From a virus: a stretch of DNA of 33,677 nt. The first letter of the stretch is position 1, and each line of letters opens with the position of its first letter. Of this stretch, positions 8,124-15,629 are shown piece by piece. The stretch covers positions 1 to 33,677 of IMG/VR virus record IMGVR_UViG_3300005095_000446; one strand, written 5' to 3'. The position numbers and the translations under genes are program-made. The notes under the pieces were generated by a model. The model did no database searches, was not told where the DNA came from, and saw nothing but the letters and a program-made list of their open reading frames with translations.

Positions 8124-8376
8124 GTATGACTCCTTGAAGATAATGTGCTGCTACGATCAGTGTGGGGAGTGCCACCGTAGCTATGGCATCCCAGATATCT
8201 GGTGTATGATGTGCTCTATCCATGCGATCGATGATCTCTTTGCCCACCGCCACAATGGCAACCGCTCCCAGTGCCATCAGCGGAGGGACAAAAAGCATCA
8301 TCACGGCATAGATGAGCACACCTGCGATCATGTGACCACACTTGTCTGTGGGGATGGTGAGTAGTGGGTTTGTCAT
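8113..8376 (-). CDS. Small membrane protein, YfiM/DUF2279-like
   Basis: An 87-residue protein with two or three hydrophobic segments (about 16-42 and 62-80). It carries the pattern DKCGHMIAGV (residues 11-20), then GKEIID and a later DIWDAIAT. A DKxxH motif followed by GKExxD and DxxDxxA is what I recall of the YfiM/DUF2279 family of small envelope proteins. The Asp, His, Lys and Glu placed at membrane borders suggest more than a plain membrane anchor. It overlaps the phospholipase-like gene upstream by four bases. Its place between fibre and sheath genes is unusual for P2 and suggests insertion together with that gene. Confidence 0.65.
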   Translation of the reverse strand: MTNPLLTIPTDKCGHMIAGVLIYAVMMLFVPPLMALGAVAIVAVGKEIIDRMDRAHHTPDIWDAIATVALPTLIVAAHYLQGVIHGS

Positions 8377-8642
8377 ATTCTTTCTCCATATTGAGCCTCA
8401 TAGGCTCTCTTGTTTGCTCTTCTATAGAAGTAGATACTAATGGGTAAACGTACTCCGAGATACATTATCCACGCCAATATCCTTGCGTATCTAGTACACT
8501 GTTTTGCTCTACTCTCTATACATCTTTTGAGCAGTATGTCTGCCTGTCTCTTTGATATGCGATGGTTGGCATAGCGTCTATCATGTCGCTTGCAACATGG
8601 TATACCCCAACATCCATCTGGGAAGAGAGTGCAGGCGTTCAC
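8373..8642 (-). CDS. Phospholipase A2-like small protein with a hydrophobic C-terminal segment
   Basis: An 89-residue protein with the sequence pattern of a minimal secreted-type phospholipase A2. A Gly/Pro-rich calcium-loop-like stretch (FPDGCWGIP, residues 7-15) is followed directly by CCKRHDRRY (16-24), the CCxxHDxxY catalytic signature with H20 and D21. C41 and C49 could form disulfides. A hydrophobic segment (about 55-73) follows and then a basic end. Such domains may cleave ester bonds in phospholipids during entry or lysis; enzyme activity is inferred only. It sits within the tail operon, four bases overlapping the next gene. If the motif is coincidental, this is just a small membrane protein. 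Confidence 0.65.
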   Translation of the reverse strand: MNACTLFPDGCWGIPCCKRHDRRYANHRISKRQADILLKRCIESRAKQCTRYARILAWIMYLGVRLPISIYFYRRANKRAYEAQYGERI

Positions 8643-8643
8643 A

Positions 8644-9096
8644 TTAATCCTCGTTCAGTATCTCTATAACTGTCTCATGCGTTGTGGCTTGCATGACACG
8701 CATAGACTTGTCTGTTGCTTTTGCCACTGCTTCCATGACTGCTTTAAGCCCAGACACTAGCTTTTCACTGTCTCCATACCCATTAGTCGCCAGAGCCTCT
8801 ATGATTCCCCACGCTTTCCTCTCGTTTTCAGTAAGGGTGTCTAGTTTTGCCTTGGTCGGAGCCATCAACTTGCACATTACCGCCATACTCTTAGCGTTCA
8901 TCGTTGACAGCCCAACCTTTGTGTCTGCTATGATTAAGACACTGCGACCTGCCTGCCAGTTAATTGTGTCTAGTGCCATAGACTTAAAGTCATCTAGTGA
9001 TATAGGTATATTCCACACAGCTTTTCCATCTTCATCTGTAGTTTTTTCCCGAAAGTTCGATATAACGCTATTCCCTATTTTTAATGCTTTTATCAT
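8644..9096 (-). CDS. Hypothetical protein downstream of the tail spike gene
   Basis: A 150-residue protein without a family I can name. It begins MIKALKIGNSVISNFREKTTDEDGKAVW and continues as an alpha/beta sequence with a helix-rich C-terminal half (EKLVSGLKAVMEAVAKATDKSMRVM). No signal peptide or membrane segment is visible. Genes at this position, right after a fibre or spike gene, often encode fibre assembly chaperones, so that is a reasonable but unproven role. The gap to the spike gene is 9 bp and the next gene begins one base after the stop, so it belongs to the tail operon. Confidence 0.7.
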   Translation of the reverse strand: MIKALKIGNSVISNFREKTTDEDGKAVWNIPISLDDFKSMALDTINWQAGRSVLIIADTKVGLSTMNAKSMAVMCKLMAPTKAKLDTLTENERKAWGIIEALATNGYGDSEKLVSGLKAVMEAVAKATDKSMRVMQATTHETVIEILNED

Positions 9097-9105
9097 CTTA
9101 TCCCC

Positions 9106-9993
9106 TTAGTTAGATAAATTTGGTACAGATTTTACATTGGTAGGCACACCGCTGTCTGCATCATAATAGATATGCTGTATCATCTCTTTGATTTCGTCTG
9201 TTGTGATTGCTGCACCATTTAGATTTACGTTTGAGACTCCAAGGTTTGCAGTGTACTCTACATCCATGATGTCAGCATTTGCCGAATCTGCTGTGATGTC
9301 TACATTGCTTAATACCAAGCTTCCATTCCTGATTTTCGACAACGTGGAATTTACTAGGCTCAATGCACTTCTCACGGTAGATCCAGCGTTTATGGTTTTT
9401 GCAATATTGTAAGAGACTAATAGTGATGCCCCGTCTTTTGCCTCAATTACACCTACGTCGTAGGAGCTGTCTGTACGCCTGATTGCGGTGTCTATTTCGA
9501 TAGAAATCCCCCCACCTTTGTGCACCCCCAACACGAATCCATTGGTATCTTGTTTTAGTGTGAGGGTTGCATCATCGTTTGTTGTGTGTGACCTTAGATA
9601 AATAGTCTTACCGTAAGAATAAATATGCTGAGAGCTTAATATCTCAGCATTGTTCATGATGTAGATGAATACTACGCCGCCCTCAGGAACTCTGTCGATA
9701 GCTTCTTTCACCGTATCGAGAGGGCTATCTTTTGCGCCTGTGTTTCCATCGTCACCGTTATATGGGTCAACGTATAAAACTTTTCTCGTCTCAGAAAAAA
9801 CAATAGATGCTAAGCTCTCTTTCATCTTTGCAAGGTTTGCGTGAGATACAGTACTCTCAGTTCCATCTGGATTTTCTAGTGTAATGCTTACATATTGTGG
9901 TGTCAATGACACAAAAGCAGGGATAAAAGCTATCCATGCAAACATATTGTTCATCAGTCGATTAACTGCTTGCTGTAGTGCTGCGTAATTCAT
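9106..9993 (-). CDS. Tail spike or fibre with right-handed beta-helix
   Basis: A 295-residue protein. An N-terminal helical region (about 1-70) may attach it to the fibre base. From about residue 88 it reads KVLYVDPYNGDDGNTGAKDSPLDTVKEAI, the entry motif of many pectin-lyase-like beta-helix proteins (VDxxxGxDxNxGxxxxPxxTIxxAI). Repeating short strands with Asn/Ser/Thr turns then follow to about 265 (LLVSYNIAK, SLVNSTLSKIRNG, LVLSNVDIT). It is probably the receptor-binding part of the tail, possibly with glycan-cleaving activity, although no catalytic site can be assigned. It overlaps the fibre gene by four bases. It is short for a spike, so the receptor domain is compact. Confidence 0.75.
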   Translation of the reverse strand: MNYAALQQAVNRLMNNMFAWIAFIPAFVSLTPQYVSITLENPDGTESTVSHANLAKMKESLASIVFSETRKVLYVDPYNGDDGNTGAKDSPLDTVKEAIDRVPEGGVVFIYIMNNAEILSSQHIYSYGKTIYLRSHTTNDDATLTLKQDTNGFVLGVHKGGGISIEIDTAIRRTDSSYDVGVIEAKDGASLLVSYNIAKTINAGSTVRSALSLVNSTLSKIRNGSLVLSNVDITADSANADIMDVEYTANLGVSNVNLNGAAITTDEIKEMIQHIYYDADSGVPTNVKSVPNLSN

Positions 9994-10523
9994 ATTACTG
10001 TTACTCCTTGTATTTTAGTTACTCCCAATGTGCGGGATAGATTTTTCATGGTTTGTAGGCCAAGCGTGACCGATGTATCCAGATGCATCGCTATCTGATC
10101 CAGCTCTTCTATCGGGATATATCGAAAATCCAGCAGTTCGCTGATATTGTCATACTCATGCAGGATGTGAAACACCTGTGTGATACCTCGCGGCATTGCA
10201 TAGTCAGGTTTTGCGAGCCCAAAGAGGGTGCCATCCTCCAGGAAGATGCCAACCGTGAGCATGTCGCTGGTCGCTTCATCCTCCGGGATACGCACAGTAA
10301 ACTGTGCAGTGTCATCATCCACGGGGACATAGGCATTGATCTCGTGTGTGTACCAGCCATGGAAATCTGCTGCTGTCATAACAGGATCTAGCGGATAGTC
10401 GTTTGCTGAGACTCTGTAGTATTTGGGTTGGGGGCTTGATCCGGTCAGCTCTGCGTCGCGTAGTGCGTTGCGACCTGCGAGCGTGATGATCGTGCCTCCT
10501 GTTAGCTGTATAGCTGTGCTCAT
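9990..10523 (-). CDS. H: Tail fibre protein, N-terminal attachment type (P2 gpH-like N terminus)
   Basis: A 177-residue protein resembling only the N-terminal part of P2-type tail fibre proteins. It has TLAGRNALRDAELTG near the start, an ISVGD-like beta region (DFHGWYTHEINAYVPVDDDTAQFTVRIPEDEA), and GIFLEDGTLFGLAKPDYAMPRG, typical of the DUF3751-like fibre N-terminal domain. The usual long shaft and tip are missing. The following spike gene, overlapping by four bases, probably supplies the receptor-binding part, so fibre function appears split over two genes. It follows the gpI-like gene with an ATGA overlap, in P2 order. Confidence 0.8.
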   Translation of the reverse strand: MSTAIQLTGGTIITLAGRNALRDAELTGSSPQPKYYRVSANDYPLDPVMTAADFHGWYTHEINAYVPVDDDTAQFTVRIPEDEATSDMLTVGIFLEDGTLFGLAKPDYAMPRGITQVFHILHEYDNISELLDFRYIPIEELDQIAMHLDTSVTLGLQTMKNLSRTLGVTKIQGVTVI

Positions 10524-11143
10524 GCTATGCTCCTTGCTGTGGCTATCATTTCTGCTGTACCTCCTATGGTATGTGGGATGGGATAGGCAGCCGTACAGAC
10601 GAAACTGTCCACACTCACGGCTGTGGCTATCATTTCTGCTGTACCCCCTACTTTGAGCGGGATGTTTTGCTGCTCTTGGTAGCTGAGTATCACTTCATCC
10701 AGATACGACCGTACATTTTTGAACAGTCCCACATAGAGCCTGATCTTCTCAACAATCTCTGCCGTGATAGGTCTGTCCTGTACGCTTATATCCACATCGA
10801 AGTAGTACGGCGGCTTACCACTGTCGAACCATTCGACAATCGATGCTGCCATGTCAAACGAGGCAAAAGCTCTCTCTATCGCACCGACAGTTCCCTTGAT
10901 GCGGTGCACCTGAAAGCTCTCAGCGATCGCTTTGCGTTGCTGATCAAGACTGCTGTCTGACAAAAAATAGGTCTGCAGATCTTCAGTCAGTGCTGCAAGA
11001 TACCGCTCATCCACAACCAACGCATCACCGATATCTGCGAGAGGAACACTACCGGTCTGAAGTGACGCGATCTGCTCGCAGCCTATCTGCTCAAGCTGCT
11101 TGACTTTCTCTCCGTAGAGATCTGGCAGGAGATTAGTACACAT
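10520..11143 (-). CDS. I: Baseplate protein I, P2 gpI-like, with duplicated C-terminal segment
   Basis: A 207-residue P2 gpI-type tail protein. Residues about 40-165 show the family pattern (VVDERYLAALTEDLQTYFL, QQRKAIAESFQVHRIKGTVGAIERAF, VEWFDSGKPPYYFDVDI, LYVGLFKNVRSYLDEV). It forms part of the baseplate wedge and the fibre attachment site. The C-terminal roughly 40 residues hold two copies of GGTAEMIATA spaced 28 residues apart. At DNA level these are 30-nt direct repeats (10536-10565 and 10620-10649) with one difference. The start overlaps the end of the J-like gene by 11 bp. Confidence 0.9.
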   Translation of the reverse strand: MCTNLLPDLYGEKVKQLEQIGCEQIASLQTGSVPLADIGDALVVDERYLAALTEDLQTYFLSDSSLDQQRKAIAESFQVHRIKGTVGAIERAFASFDMAASIVEWFDSGKPPYYFDVDISVQDRPITAEIVEKIRLYVGLFKNVRSYLDEVILSYQEQQNIPLKVGGTAEMIATAVSVDSFVCTAAYPIPHTIGGTAEMIATARSIA

Positions 11144-12221
11144 CGCTGCTCTCCTGCGTAGAGATGCCGCTGTTGCTGATCACACCGATCTGCTCAGCAG
11201 CTATCGTGACAGAATCTGTCGGCGTAGCAAGGTCCACTCTCTCCACTCCAGACACCATCAGTGCAGCGATGATCTGGCTTGTATGGATATCCCTGCCAAT
11301 CTGAGGAGATGTAGAGAGAGCCTCAAGTGCGGCAATCGCATCCTGCAAGACGACCGCTGCATCGGCACCTCTGTTTAGCACCAGTGTGGCCTGTACAGGC
11401 ACATCCACCACTGTGGCAGCTTGGATCTCGACATTATCTGTCAGAGGTCTAACTTCTCTATCATTAAGGGCATAGGTGAGACGCTCTTGCATGATCGCAT
11501 CCATAGTACTACTATAGTAGACCACCCTAACCACACCAGGTGCGGGGGAGTAGACAAACACATCCTCTATCCTCTCATCTGAGCGAAGTGCATAGGAGAT
11601 GTATGTCGCTTCACTCCCTGCTGTAGACTTGTCAGCCAGAGAGGTACGGATACGCTCTTTGAACTCCTCATCACTCTCCAAATCGCCGCCATGGTCGAAG
11701 TCTCCAGTTTGTGTGACAGAGAGATAGGGCAGCGGAGTCACAGGTATCTCTGTACGCACAGAGCTGCTGGCGGTCTCATGCTCCAGTTCGATCGCGACAT
11801 CTACAGAGAGATCACCGGCACTGATCGTAGCAGCACGGGTGGTATGGGAGAAGTGGACACCACCATCCTCTGTGAGCTGGTACCCAGCAGGTATATTGAC
11901 ATCATAATCCAACGCAGTAGAGAGACTAAATGTCGCAGTAGCATAGGGGCGTGACCCATGGAGCCGATAGAGTCCATACCTGGTCTCTGCCAGATGGTCC
12001 AGCATCGCACCAGTAGCAGTGCTGAGGAAGTTGCCCTCTACCATGCTCTGAATATATTCTCTCAGCAGTAGCTCACGATAGGCAAAGCTCTGGAGCACAA
12101 GCATGATATCGTCACCCTGTGCGGGTGTATACCCTGGCAGCAGTGTTTTGACTCTAGTGACAGCATCCTGGAGGATCTCTTCATAACTCATAGGCTGTAT
12201 CAGATCAGGCAGCTGTGACAT
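11133..12221 (-). CDS. J: Baseplate protein J, P2 gpJ-like
   Basis: A 362-residue baseplate wedge protein of the gpJ family. It shows LPGYTPAQGDDIMLVLQSFAYRELLLREYIQ near the N terminus, LSTATGAMLDHLAETRYGLYR, and the conserved EEFKERIRTSLADKSTAGSEATYISYALR segment, followed by VYSPAPGVVRVVY and a C-terminal sandwich domain. The ATG at 12221 is preceded by AGAGGAG at normal spacing and gives MSQLPDLIQP, the usual beginning. An in-frame start at 12263 would extend it by 14 residues inside the W-like gene and is less likely. It works with the W- and I-type proteins in the baseplate. Confidence 0.92.
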   Translation of the reverse strand: MSQLPDLIQPMSYEEILQDAVTRVKTLLPGYTPAQGDDIMLVLQSFAYRELLLREYIQSMVEGNFLSTATGAMLDHLAETRYGLYRLHGSRPYATATFSLSTALDYDVNIPAGYQLTEDGGVHFSHTTRAATISAGDLSVDVAIELEHETASSSVRTEIPVTPLPYLSVTQTGDFDHGGDLESDEEFKERIRTSLADKSTAGSEATYISYALRSDERIEDVFVYSPAPGVVRVVYYSSTMDAIMQERLTYALNDREVRPLTDNVEIQAATVVDVPVQATLVLNRGADAAVVLQDAIAALEALSTSPQIGRDIHTSQIIAALMVSGVERVDLATPTDSVTIAAEQIGVISNSGISTQESSDVY

Positions 12222-12525
12222 GGGTACTCCTCTGGATATGTACTTTGAGCCCAAAAGCTCCATCAGAGAGCATAATGATCTCTACTCTAGTAGGGATGAT
12301 GCGAGTGATATTTCGTTCTATCGCCTCAAAACTGTCACGGATCAATCCCAATCTGGTCACACCATCCAAAGAGCGATCCACCCACTGGTGCAGGTCAGAT
12401 CCATAGTCTGGATTCATAGGGATCGCACCTCGCTTGGTTTGCAGGACACGACGGATCTCTTCGGCGACGGTGATGCGGTATCCGTCCTCTATACTCTGGT
12501 CGTAGTCTGCTATCTCTATGATCAT
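12205..12525 (-). CDS. W: Baseplate wedge protein W, P2 gpW / T4 gp25-like
   Basis: A 106-residue protein of the gpW/gp25 family, a lysozyme-like fold without lytic activity that triggers sheath assembly in contractile tails. Family features are EIRRVLQTKRGAIPMNPDYGSDLHQWVD, where RxxxPxxPxYGxxL is diagnostic, and the C-terminal strands IIPTRVEIIMLSDGAFGLKVHI. It starts with a four-base overlap after the V-like gene and overlaps the J-like start by 17 bp. Size fits the family. Confidence 0.93.
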   Translation of the reverse strand: MIIEIADYDQSIEDGYRITVAEEIRRVLQTKRGAIPMNPDYGSDLHQWVDRSLDGVTRLGLIRDSFEAIERNITRIIPTRVEIIMLSDGAFGLKVHIQRSTHVTAA

Positions 12526-12914
12526 GCTCTCTGTGCTCCGTCTGTGGTCTTGAAGTTTGTTAGATCGCCTTTGGTGTCAGTGACCGTGCCGCTGGTGGTG
12601 ATGTTGCCATCCACTTCGAGATCTCCGATGATCTTCACACTTCCTGTCACTTTTGCATCACTTTTGAGTACAATGCTGGCTCCGTCTATCGTCACATCGA
12701 TACCACCGATATGTAGAGAGATCGCAGCCCCATCACTCCTGGCTGTTGTGCCAAACACCACACCCGTACCATCATTTTCATACTCTGCAAAGGCTACCTG
12801 CTGTCCGACCGACGGGGTGCTACCCACACAGGGTAGCCAGTTGGTCACACGACCCAAGACATCCAGACGCACCATGCCGGCATCTTTGTCGATCTCACAG
12901 ACGGTACCCAGCAT
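12522..12914 (-). CDS. V: Baseplate spike protein V, P2 gpV-like (short form)
   Basis: A 130-residue central spike protein. Residues about 1-65 form an OB-fold (GTVCEIDKDAGMVRLDVLGRVTNWLPCVG, QQVAFAEYENDGTGVVFG). A repetitive beta-prism region follows (IHIGGIDVTIDGASIVLK-like strands, GDLEVDGNITTSGTVTD). P2 gpV is about 210 residues and ends in an iron-binding HxH tip; I see no such tip here, so the needle is shorter. It pierces the outer membrane in P2-type tails. The ATG shares a base with the amidase stop (TAATG). Confidence 0.88.
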   Translation of the reverse strand: MLGTVCEIDKDAGMVRLDVLGRVTNWLPCVGSTPSVGQQVAFAEYENDGTGVVFGTTARSDGAAISLHIGGIDVTIDGASIVLKSDAKVTGSVKIIGDLEVDGNITTSGTVTDTKGDLTNFKTTDGAQRA

Positions 12915-13705
12915 TAGCAGGCCTTTTGTGCTGCTTTGACGATTGCGTCAAGCACTTTTTGTGAATCACCATCTTGAGGGTATGGGACAACCCTCCCATT
13001 TTCTACAACAGAAAAGTCTTGTTCCGTGATGGCTATTGCATCTTTGATCAGTGATTGATAATTGAGATTCCCTACAGACGAAAGATGTTTGAGAGATTTT
13101 CTACCGAGGTGATATTTTACTACCGGCTTATCAAGGGAAACCTTGATTGAACTATGTGTGCCGATTATCTCTGCGAGCACATCACCGACAGCACTCAAGA
13201 GAGCTTCATACCCGACAGTTCCTGGCATAAATCCTTTTTGATGTGAAGCAAAAAATGGCTCCAGTAGAACATTGACGGTTTTACCTCTGCGTAAAAACCC
13301 TCCTCCTCTCCCCTTGTATCTTCCAAGCAGATTTCTGTCTTTGTTGCGAAGCTTTGTATCAAATGATTTATCAAACATCTTTGCCAGTAAGAGAGATTTC
13401 CTGTCTCTTTCGTTGTAGAGCACAGTATGACCATTTGCAGATCTACTATCTGCTGCATCAAAATGAAAGCTTACAGCATAGTCTGCACCCCAGTCATCTA
13501 TCTCTTTGTGTAACGCTTTCATATTCCTTGTATAGCCAGACCTGTTCTGTCTGTGAAAGATTTTTACCTGATCTTTATGTGAGAGAGATGATACAAGTGC
13601 AGGCAAAAACAATTCATCGTAATATCTATACTCAGAATACCCAGCAGAGCCATACGCTCCCTGCGATCCATATCTATGCCCTACTACTAATGCTACTTTC
13701 TTCAT
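12914..13705 (-). CDS. N-acetylmuramoyl-L-alanine amidase (endolysin)
   Basis: A 263-residue amidase of the Zn-dependent Amidase_3 type, which cleaves the bond between MurNAc and the stem peptide. Candidate zinc ligands are H10 (VVGHR), E25 (YSEYRYY) and H81 (SFHFDA), and the catalytic glutamate is in VLLEPFF at about residue 170. The catalytic domain covers about residues 1-185. The C-terminal 75 residues (VKYHLGRKSLKHLSS and following) are an extra region, perhaps wall binding. No signal peptide is visible, so export depends on the holin. It follows the o-spanin with an ATGA overlap and precedes the V-like gene, giving the cassette order holin, i-spanin, o-spanin, amidase. Confidence 0.9.
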   Translation of the reverse strand: MKKVALVVGHRYGSQGAYGSAGYSEYRYYDELFLPALVSSLSHKDQVKIFHRQNRSGYTRNMKALHKEIDDWGADYAVSFHFDAADSRSANGHTVLYNERDRKSLLLAKMFDKSFDTKLRNKDRNLLGRYKGRGGGFLRRGKTVNVLLEPFFASHQKGFMPGTVGYEALLSAVGDVLAEIIGTHSSIKVSLDKPVVKYHLGRKSLKHLSSVGNLNYQSLIKDAIAITEQDFSVVENGRVVPYPQDGDSQKVLDAIVKAAQKAC

Positions 13706-13995
13706 CTGTTACTCAAGCTATTTAGTTTCTCGATCTGTGCGACATTGGCACGGTTGGCGATGAGGAGTCGCTTACGATCATTGGCACAGGCACGCATCTG
13801 TGCATTGAGACAGTCTGCATCTGATTTGGATATCGATACATAACTCCCCCTATGCGAAATAGAGACTTTGCCGCACTTGACCGGTGTTGCCAGTTTTGGC
13901 TTGACTGCGGTAAGCTTGGGTATAGAGAGCTTGGTGGTCTCAGTACATCCAATCATAAGTAATGACATGGACATCAGTAGTGATATTCTCTTCAT
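13702..13995 (-). CDS. Outer-membrane spanin subunit (o-spanin, Rz1-like lipoprotein)
   Basis: A 97-residue lipoprotein. The N-terminal signal MKRISLLMSMSLLMIGC ends in a lipobox (LMIGC, acylated C17). The mature part is short, starts with Thr/Pro-rich sequence (SIPKLTAVKPKLATPVK), and ends in a helix (DADCLNAQMRACANDRKRLLIANRANVAQIEKL). It overlaps the 3' end of the i-spanin gene by 56 bp in another reading frame, the usual overlapped Rz/Rz1 arrangement. Spanins fuse inner and outer membranes in the last step of Gram-negative lysis. AAGGAG lies seven bases before the ATG. Two cysteines in the mature part could form disulfides. Confidence 0.85.
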   Translation of the reverse strand: MKRISLLMSMSLLMIGCTETTKLSIPKLTAVKPKLATPVKCGKVSISHRGSYVSISKSDADCLNAQMRACANDRKRLLIANRANVAQIEKLNSLSNR

Positions 13996-14197
13996 TGCTC
14001 TGCTCCTTTTCCAGTCTATGCAGCTCGCCCATCGCGCGCTCTGCTATAGGGCTGATACTTTGCTCTATCTTCAGTGTCTGTGTGGTGACTTTGGCTTCGT
14101 CCAGATCATGCGTGAGACTCTCTATGCGGTACTGCTGTATGGCGACATAGACCAGTGCAGCAGATCCAAGGACCAGCATCCATCTGAGACTAAACAC
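13940..14197 (-). CDS. Inner-membrane spanin subunit (i-spanin, Rz-like)
   Basis: An 85-residue protein with one N-terminal membrane segment (WMLVLGSAALVYVAIQQY) and a periplasmic coiled coil (RIESLTHDLDEAKVTTQTLKIEQSIS, ERAMGELHRLEKEQS). I chose the GTG at 14197, which has GGAGG five bases upstream and overlaps the holin stop by eight bases; this puts the membrane segment at the extreme N terminus as in Rz proteins. An upstream ATG at 14236 would add 13 polar residues and lies inside the holin gene. It pairs with the o-spanin encoded in the overlapping frame. Confidence 0.85.
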   Translation of the reverse strand: MFSLRWMLVLGSAALVYVAIQQYRIESLTHDLDEAKVTTQTLKIEQSISPIAERAMGELHRLEKEQSNEENITTDVHVITYDWMY

Positions 14198-14639
14198 GCT
14201 CGCCTCCTTCGAATCGTTCTCTGATACGCTTGCCAAGCAGAGAGATCACATCCCATTCTGGTAACTCAATCCCAGTGCGTACAGTGTAGATGTTCCCAAT
14301 TACAGAGTAGACCTCAGAGATTATCAGCAGGTTCATCCCCCAGACAAAGAGTGTCGAGGCATCCTGCCCGATCGCTTTGGCACCTGCTGCCATGACGATA
14401 GGCAGCAGCACCAGTGAGAACTTGGAGGCAACTCCGTACTTGGCTTTGTTGGATGTCACCCTCTGTCCAAGCTGTCTGGCTTTGATAATGCCTGTTACAA
14501 AATCGACAACAATCAATGCTGAAAAGATCGCAAAGACCTCAGTGTCTATCCCTGTATAGGTAAGCAGCCAAGAGAGTGCTGCCCCTATAGCAGAGAAGAT
14601 CACCTTGGCGGTCAATGCGGCTTCTGCGGTCTGGTTCAT
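14190..14639 (-). CDS. Phage holin (toxin secretion/lysis holin family)
   Basis: A 149-residue inner-membrane protein with about four hydrophobic segments (VIFSAIGAALSWLLTY, VFAIFSALIVVDFVTG, FSLVLLPIVMAAGAKA, STLFVWGMNLLIISEVYSVIGNIY). The phrase IVVDFVTGIIKARQLG followed by SNKAKYGVASKF is diagnostic of the Phage_holin_4 family. It times lysis and lets the amidase reach the wall. It is the first gene of the leftward late unit and starts after AAAAGGAACCCC. The next gene starts inside its 3' end. Confidence 0.9.
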   Translation of the reverse strand: MNQTAEAALTAKVIFSAIGAALSWLLTYTGIDTEVFAIFSALIVVDFVTGIIKARQLGQRVTSNKAKYGVASKFSLVLLPIVMAAGAKAIGQDASTLFVWGMNLLIISEVYSVIGNIYTVRTGIELPEWDVISLLGKRIRERFEGGERV

Positions 14640-14842
14640 GGGGTTCCTTTTGTTTCATCTGGAGCATTATTACATCTTTTTGATGGGCAATATTCCACAT
14701 AGATTTTATATGGAACAAACCGCCAAAAAAAGGGGATATCATTCGCTATATCGTTAGATAAAAACAGTGTGGGGAGTCAGGCACGGACGGTCATGCCAAG
14801 GCAGGATCATCCAAGCCAGACCCCTACCAAAAAAGGAGTGCG
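14640..14842. promoter_or_regulatory. Divergent late control region between lysis/tail and head units
   Basis: This 203-bp gap separates the leftward holin-to-D unit from the rightward head unit and is the only place where both can start. It contains an imperfect dyad at 14693-14715 (TTCCACATA, five bases, TATATGGAA; one mismatch), a T-run at about 14723-14733 that is an A-run on the other strand, and the REP-like hairpin at 14769-14824. No consensus sigma-70 promoter is evident, which fits activator-dependent late promoters as in Mu. No Mor/C protein was recognised to fill that role. The dyad is the best candidate activator site. Confidence 0.55.
14769..14824 (+). repeat. REP-like structured hairpin element, copy A
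   Basis: The element starts GTGGGGAGTCAGGC and ends GCCAGACCCC. It folds on paper into one long imperfect stem: GGGG/CCCC, an AG bulge, TC/GA, an A-A mismatch, GGC/GCC, an internal loop, GGA/TCC, a C-A mismatch, GGTC/GATC, a mismatch, and TGCC-AA-GGCA. Copy B (24690-24746) has the same layout with different base pairs in several helices. The GTGG foot followed by an imperfect palindrome resembles REP elements moved by RAYT (Y1) transposases. It ends just before the ribosome binding site of the head protease gene. Confidence 0.65.
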
Positions 14843-15613
14843 ATGAGCGATAAAAAACACGGTGATATCTATACTATAGAGATCAACAACTACCAAGAGG
14901 GCAAGAAGATCAAGATCTCTCCCTACGGTGAGTTCCGTGGGATGGACGGCAGACTCTTCAGTCTGAGTGAGGCTACCCTTGTAAAAACCAAAGAGAATGG
15001 TGTGGACATCCCACTCAATGTAGAACATGGCTACACCTCCACCCACAACTCCAGAGCAGTAGGGTGGATCACACTGGAGAGTCTGGAGCTGCAAGAGGAT
15101 GGCGTGTATGGACTGCTCTCTCTCAACAAAGAGGGCAAAAAGCTCATCGAGGATAAAAGCTACCGCTATCTCTCTCCAGAGTTCATCCTCAACCAAAAAC
15201 GAGAGGTGATCACGATCGAGGCGGTCGCCCTGACCAATACCCCCAATCTCAAACTAGAGATCAATGACAAAACCAACCCAAAGGAGAATGAAGTGGATCC
15301 CAAAGAGAATGAAGCGCAGATCAAAGAGCTCAACGAAAAGCTCGATCAGCAGACACAGGAGCTCAACCAGAAAGATGAGACGATCAAGCAGCTAGAAGAT
15401 GAGCTCAAAGAGCAGGCATTCAACGCGGCTTTAACAGCTGGTAAAGTGCTGCCAACACAAAAAGAGTTTGCCATGAGTCTTAACAAGACACAACTCAACA
15501 GCTGGCTGGATGGTTTGGCAGCAGGTACGCACATGCAGAAACTGGATCCAGAGCAAGAGCACAACAGTAGAGACGAAGATCTCGACGATTTCGCAGCCCA
15601 GGTCGGCTGGTAA
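14843..15613 (+). CDS. Head maturation protease and scaffold, Mu protein I-like
   Basis: A 256-residue protein with two parts. Residues about 5-140 match the Mu I-type protease domain (ISPYGEFRGMDGR, VDIPLNVEHGYTS with candidate catalytic H62, YRYLSPEF with candidate S111, EAVALTNTPNL). Residues about 145-200 form a charged coiled coil (KENEAQIKELNEKL, TQELNQKDETIKQLEDEL) that would serve as the internal scaffold, followed by a C-terminal region that probably contacts the capsid protein. In Mu the scaffold Z is made from the 3' part of gene I; here an internal start could do the same. It is first in the head unit and has AAAAAAGGAG upstream. Confidence 0.9.
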   Translation: MSDKKHGDIYTIEINNYQEGKKIKISPYGEFRGMDGRLFSLSEATLVKTKENGVDIPLNVEHGYTSTHNSRAVGWITLESLELQEDGVYGLLSLNKEGKKLIEDKSYRYLSPEFILNQKREVITIEAVALTNTPNLKLEINDKTNPKENEVDPKENEAQIKELNEKLDQQTQELNQKDETIKQLEDELKEQAFNAALTAGKVLPTQKEFAMSLNKTQLNSWLDGLAAGTHMQKLDPEQEHNSRDEDLDDFAAQVGW

Positions 15614-15629
15614 CAAAGGAGTATAACAG

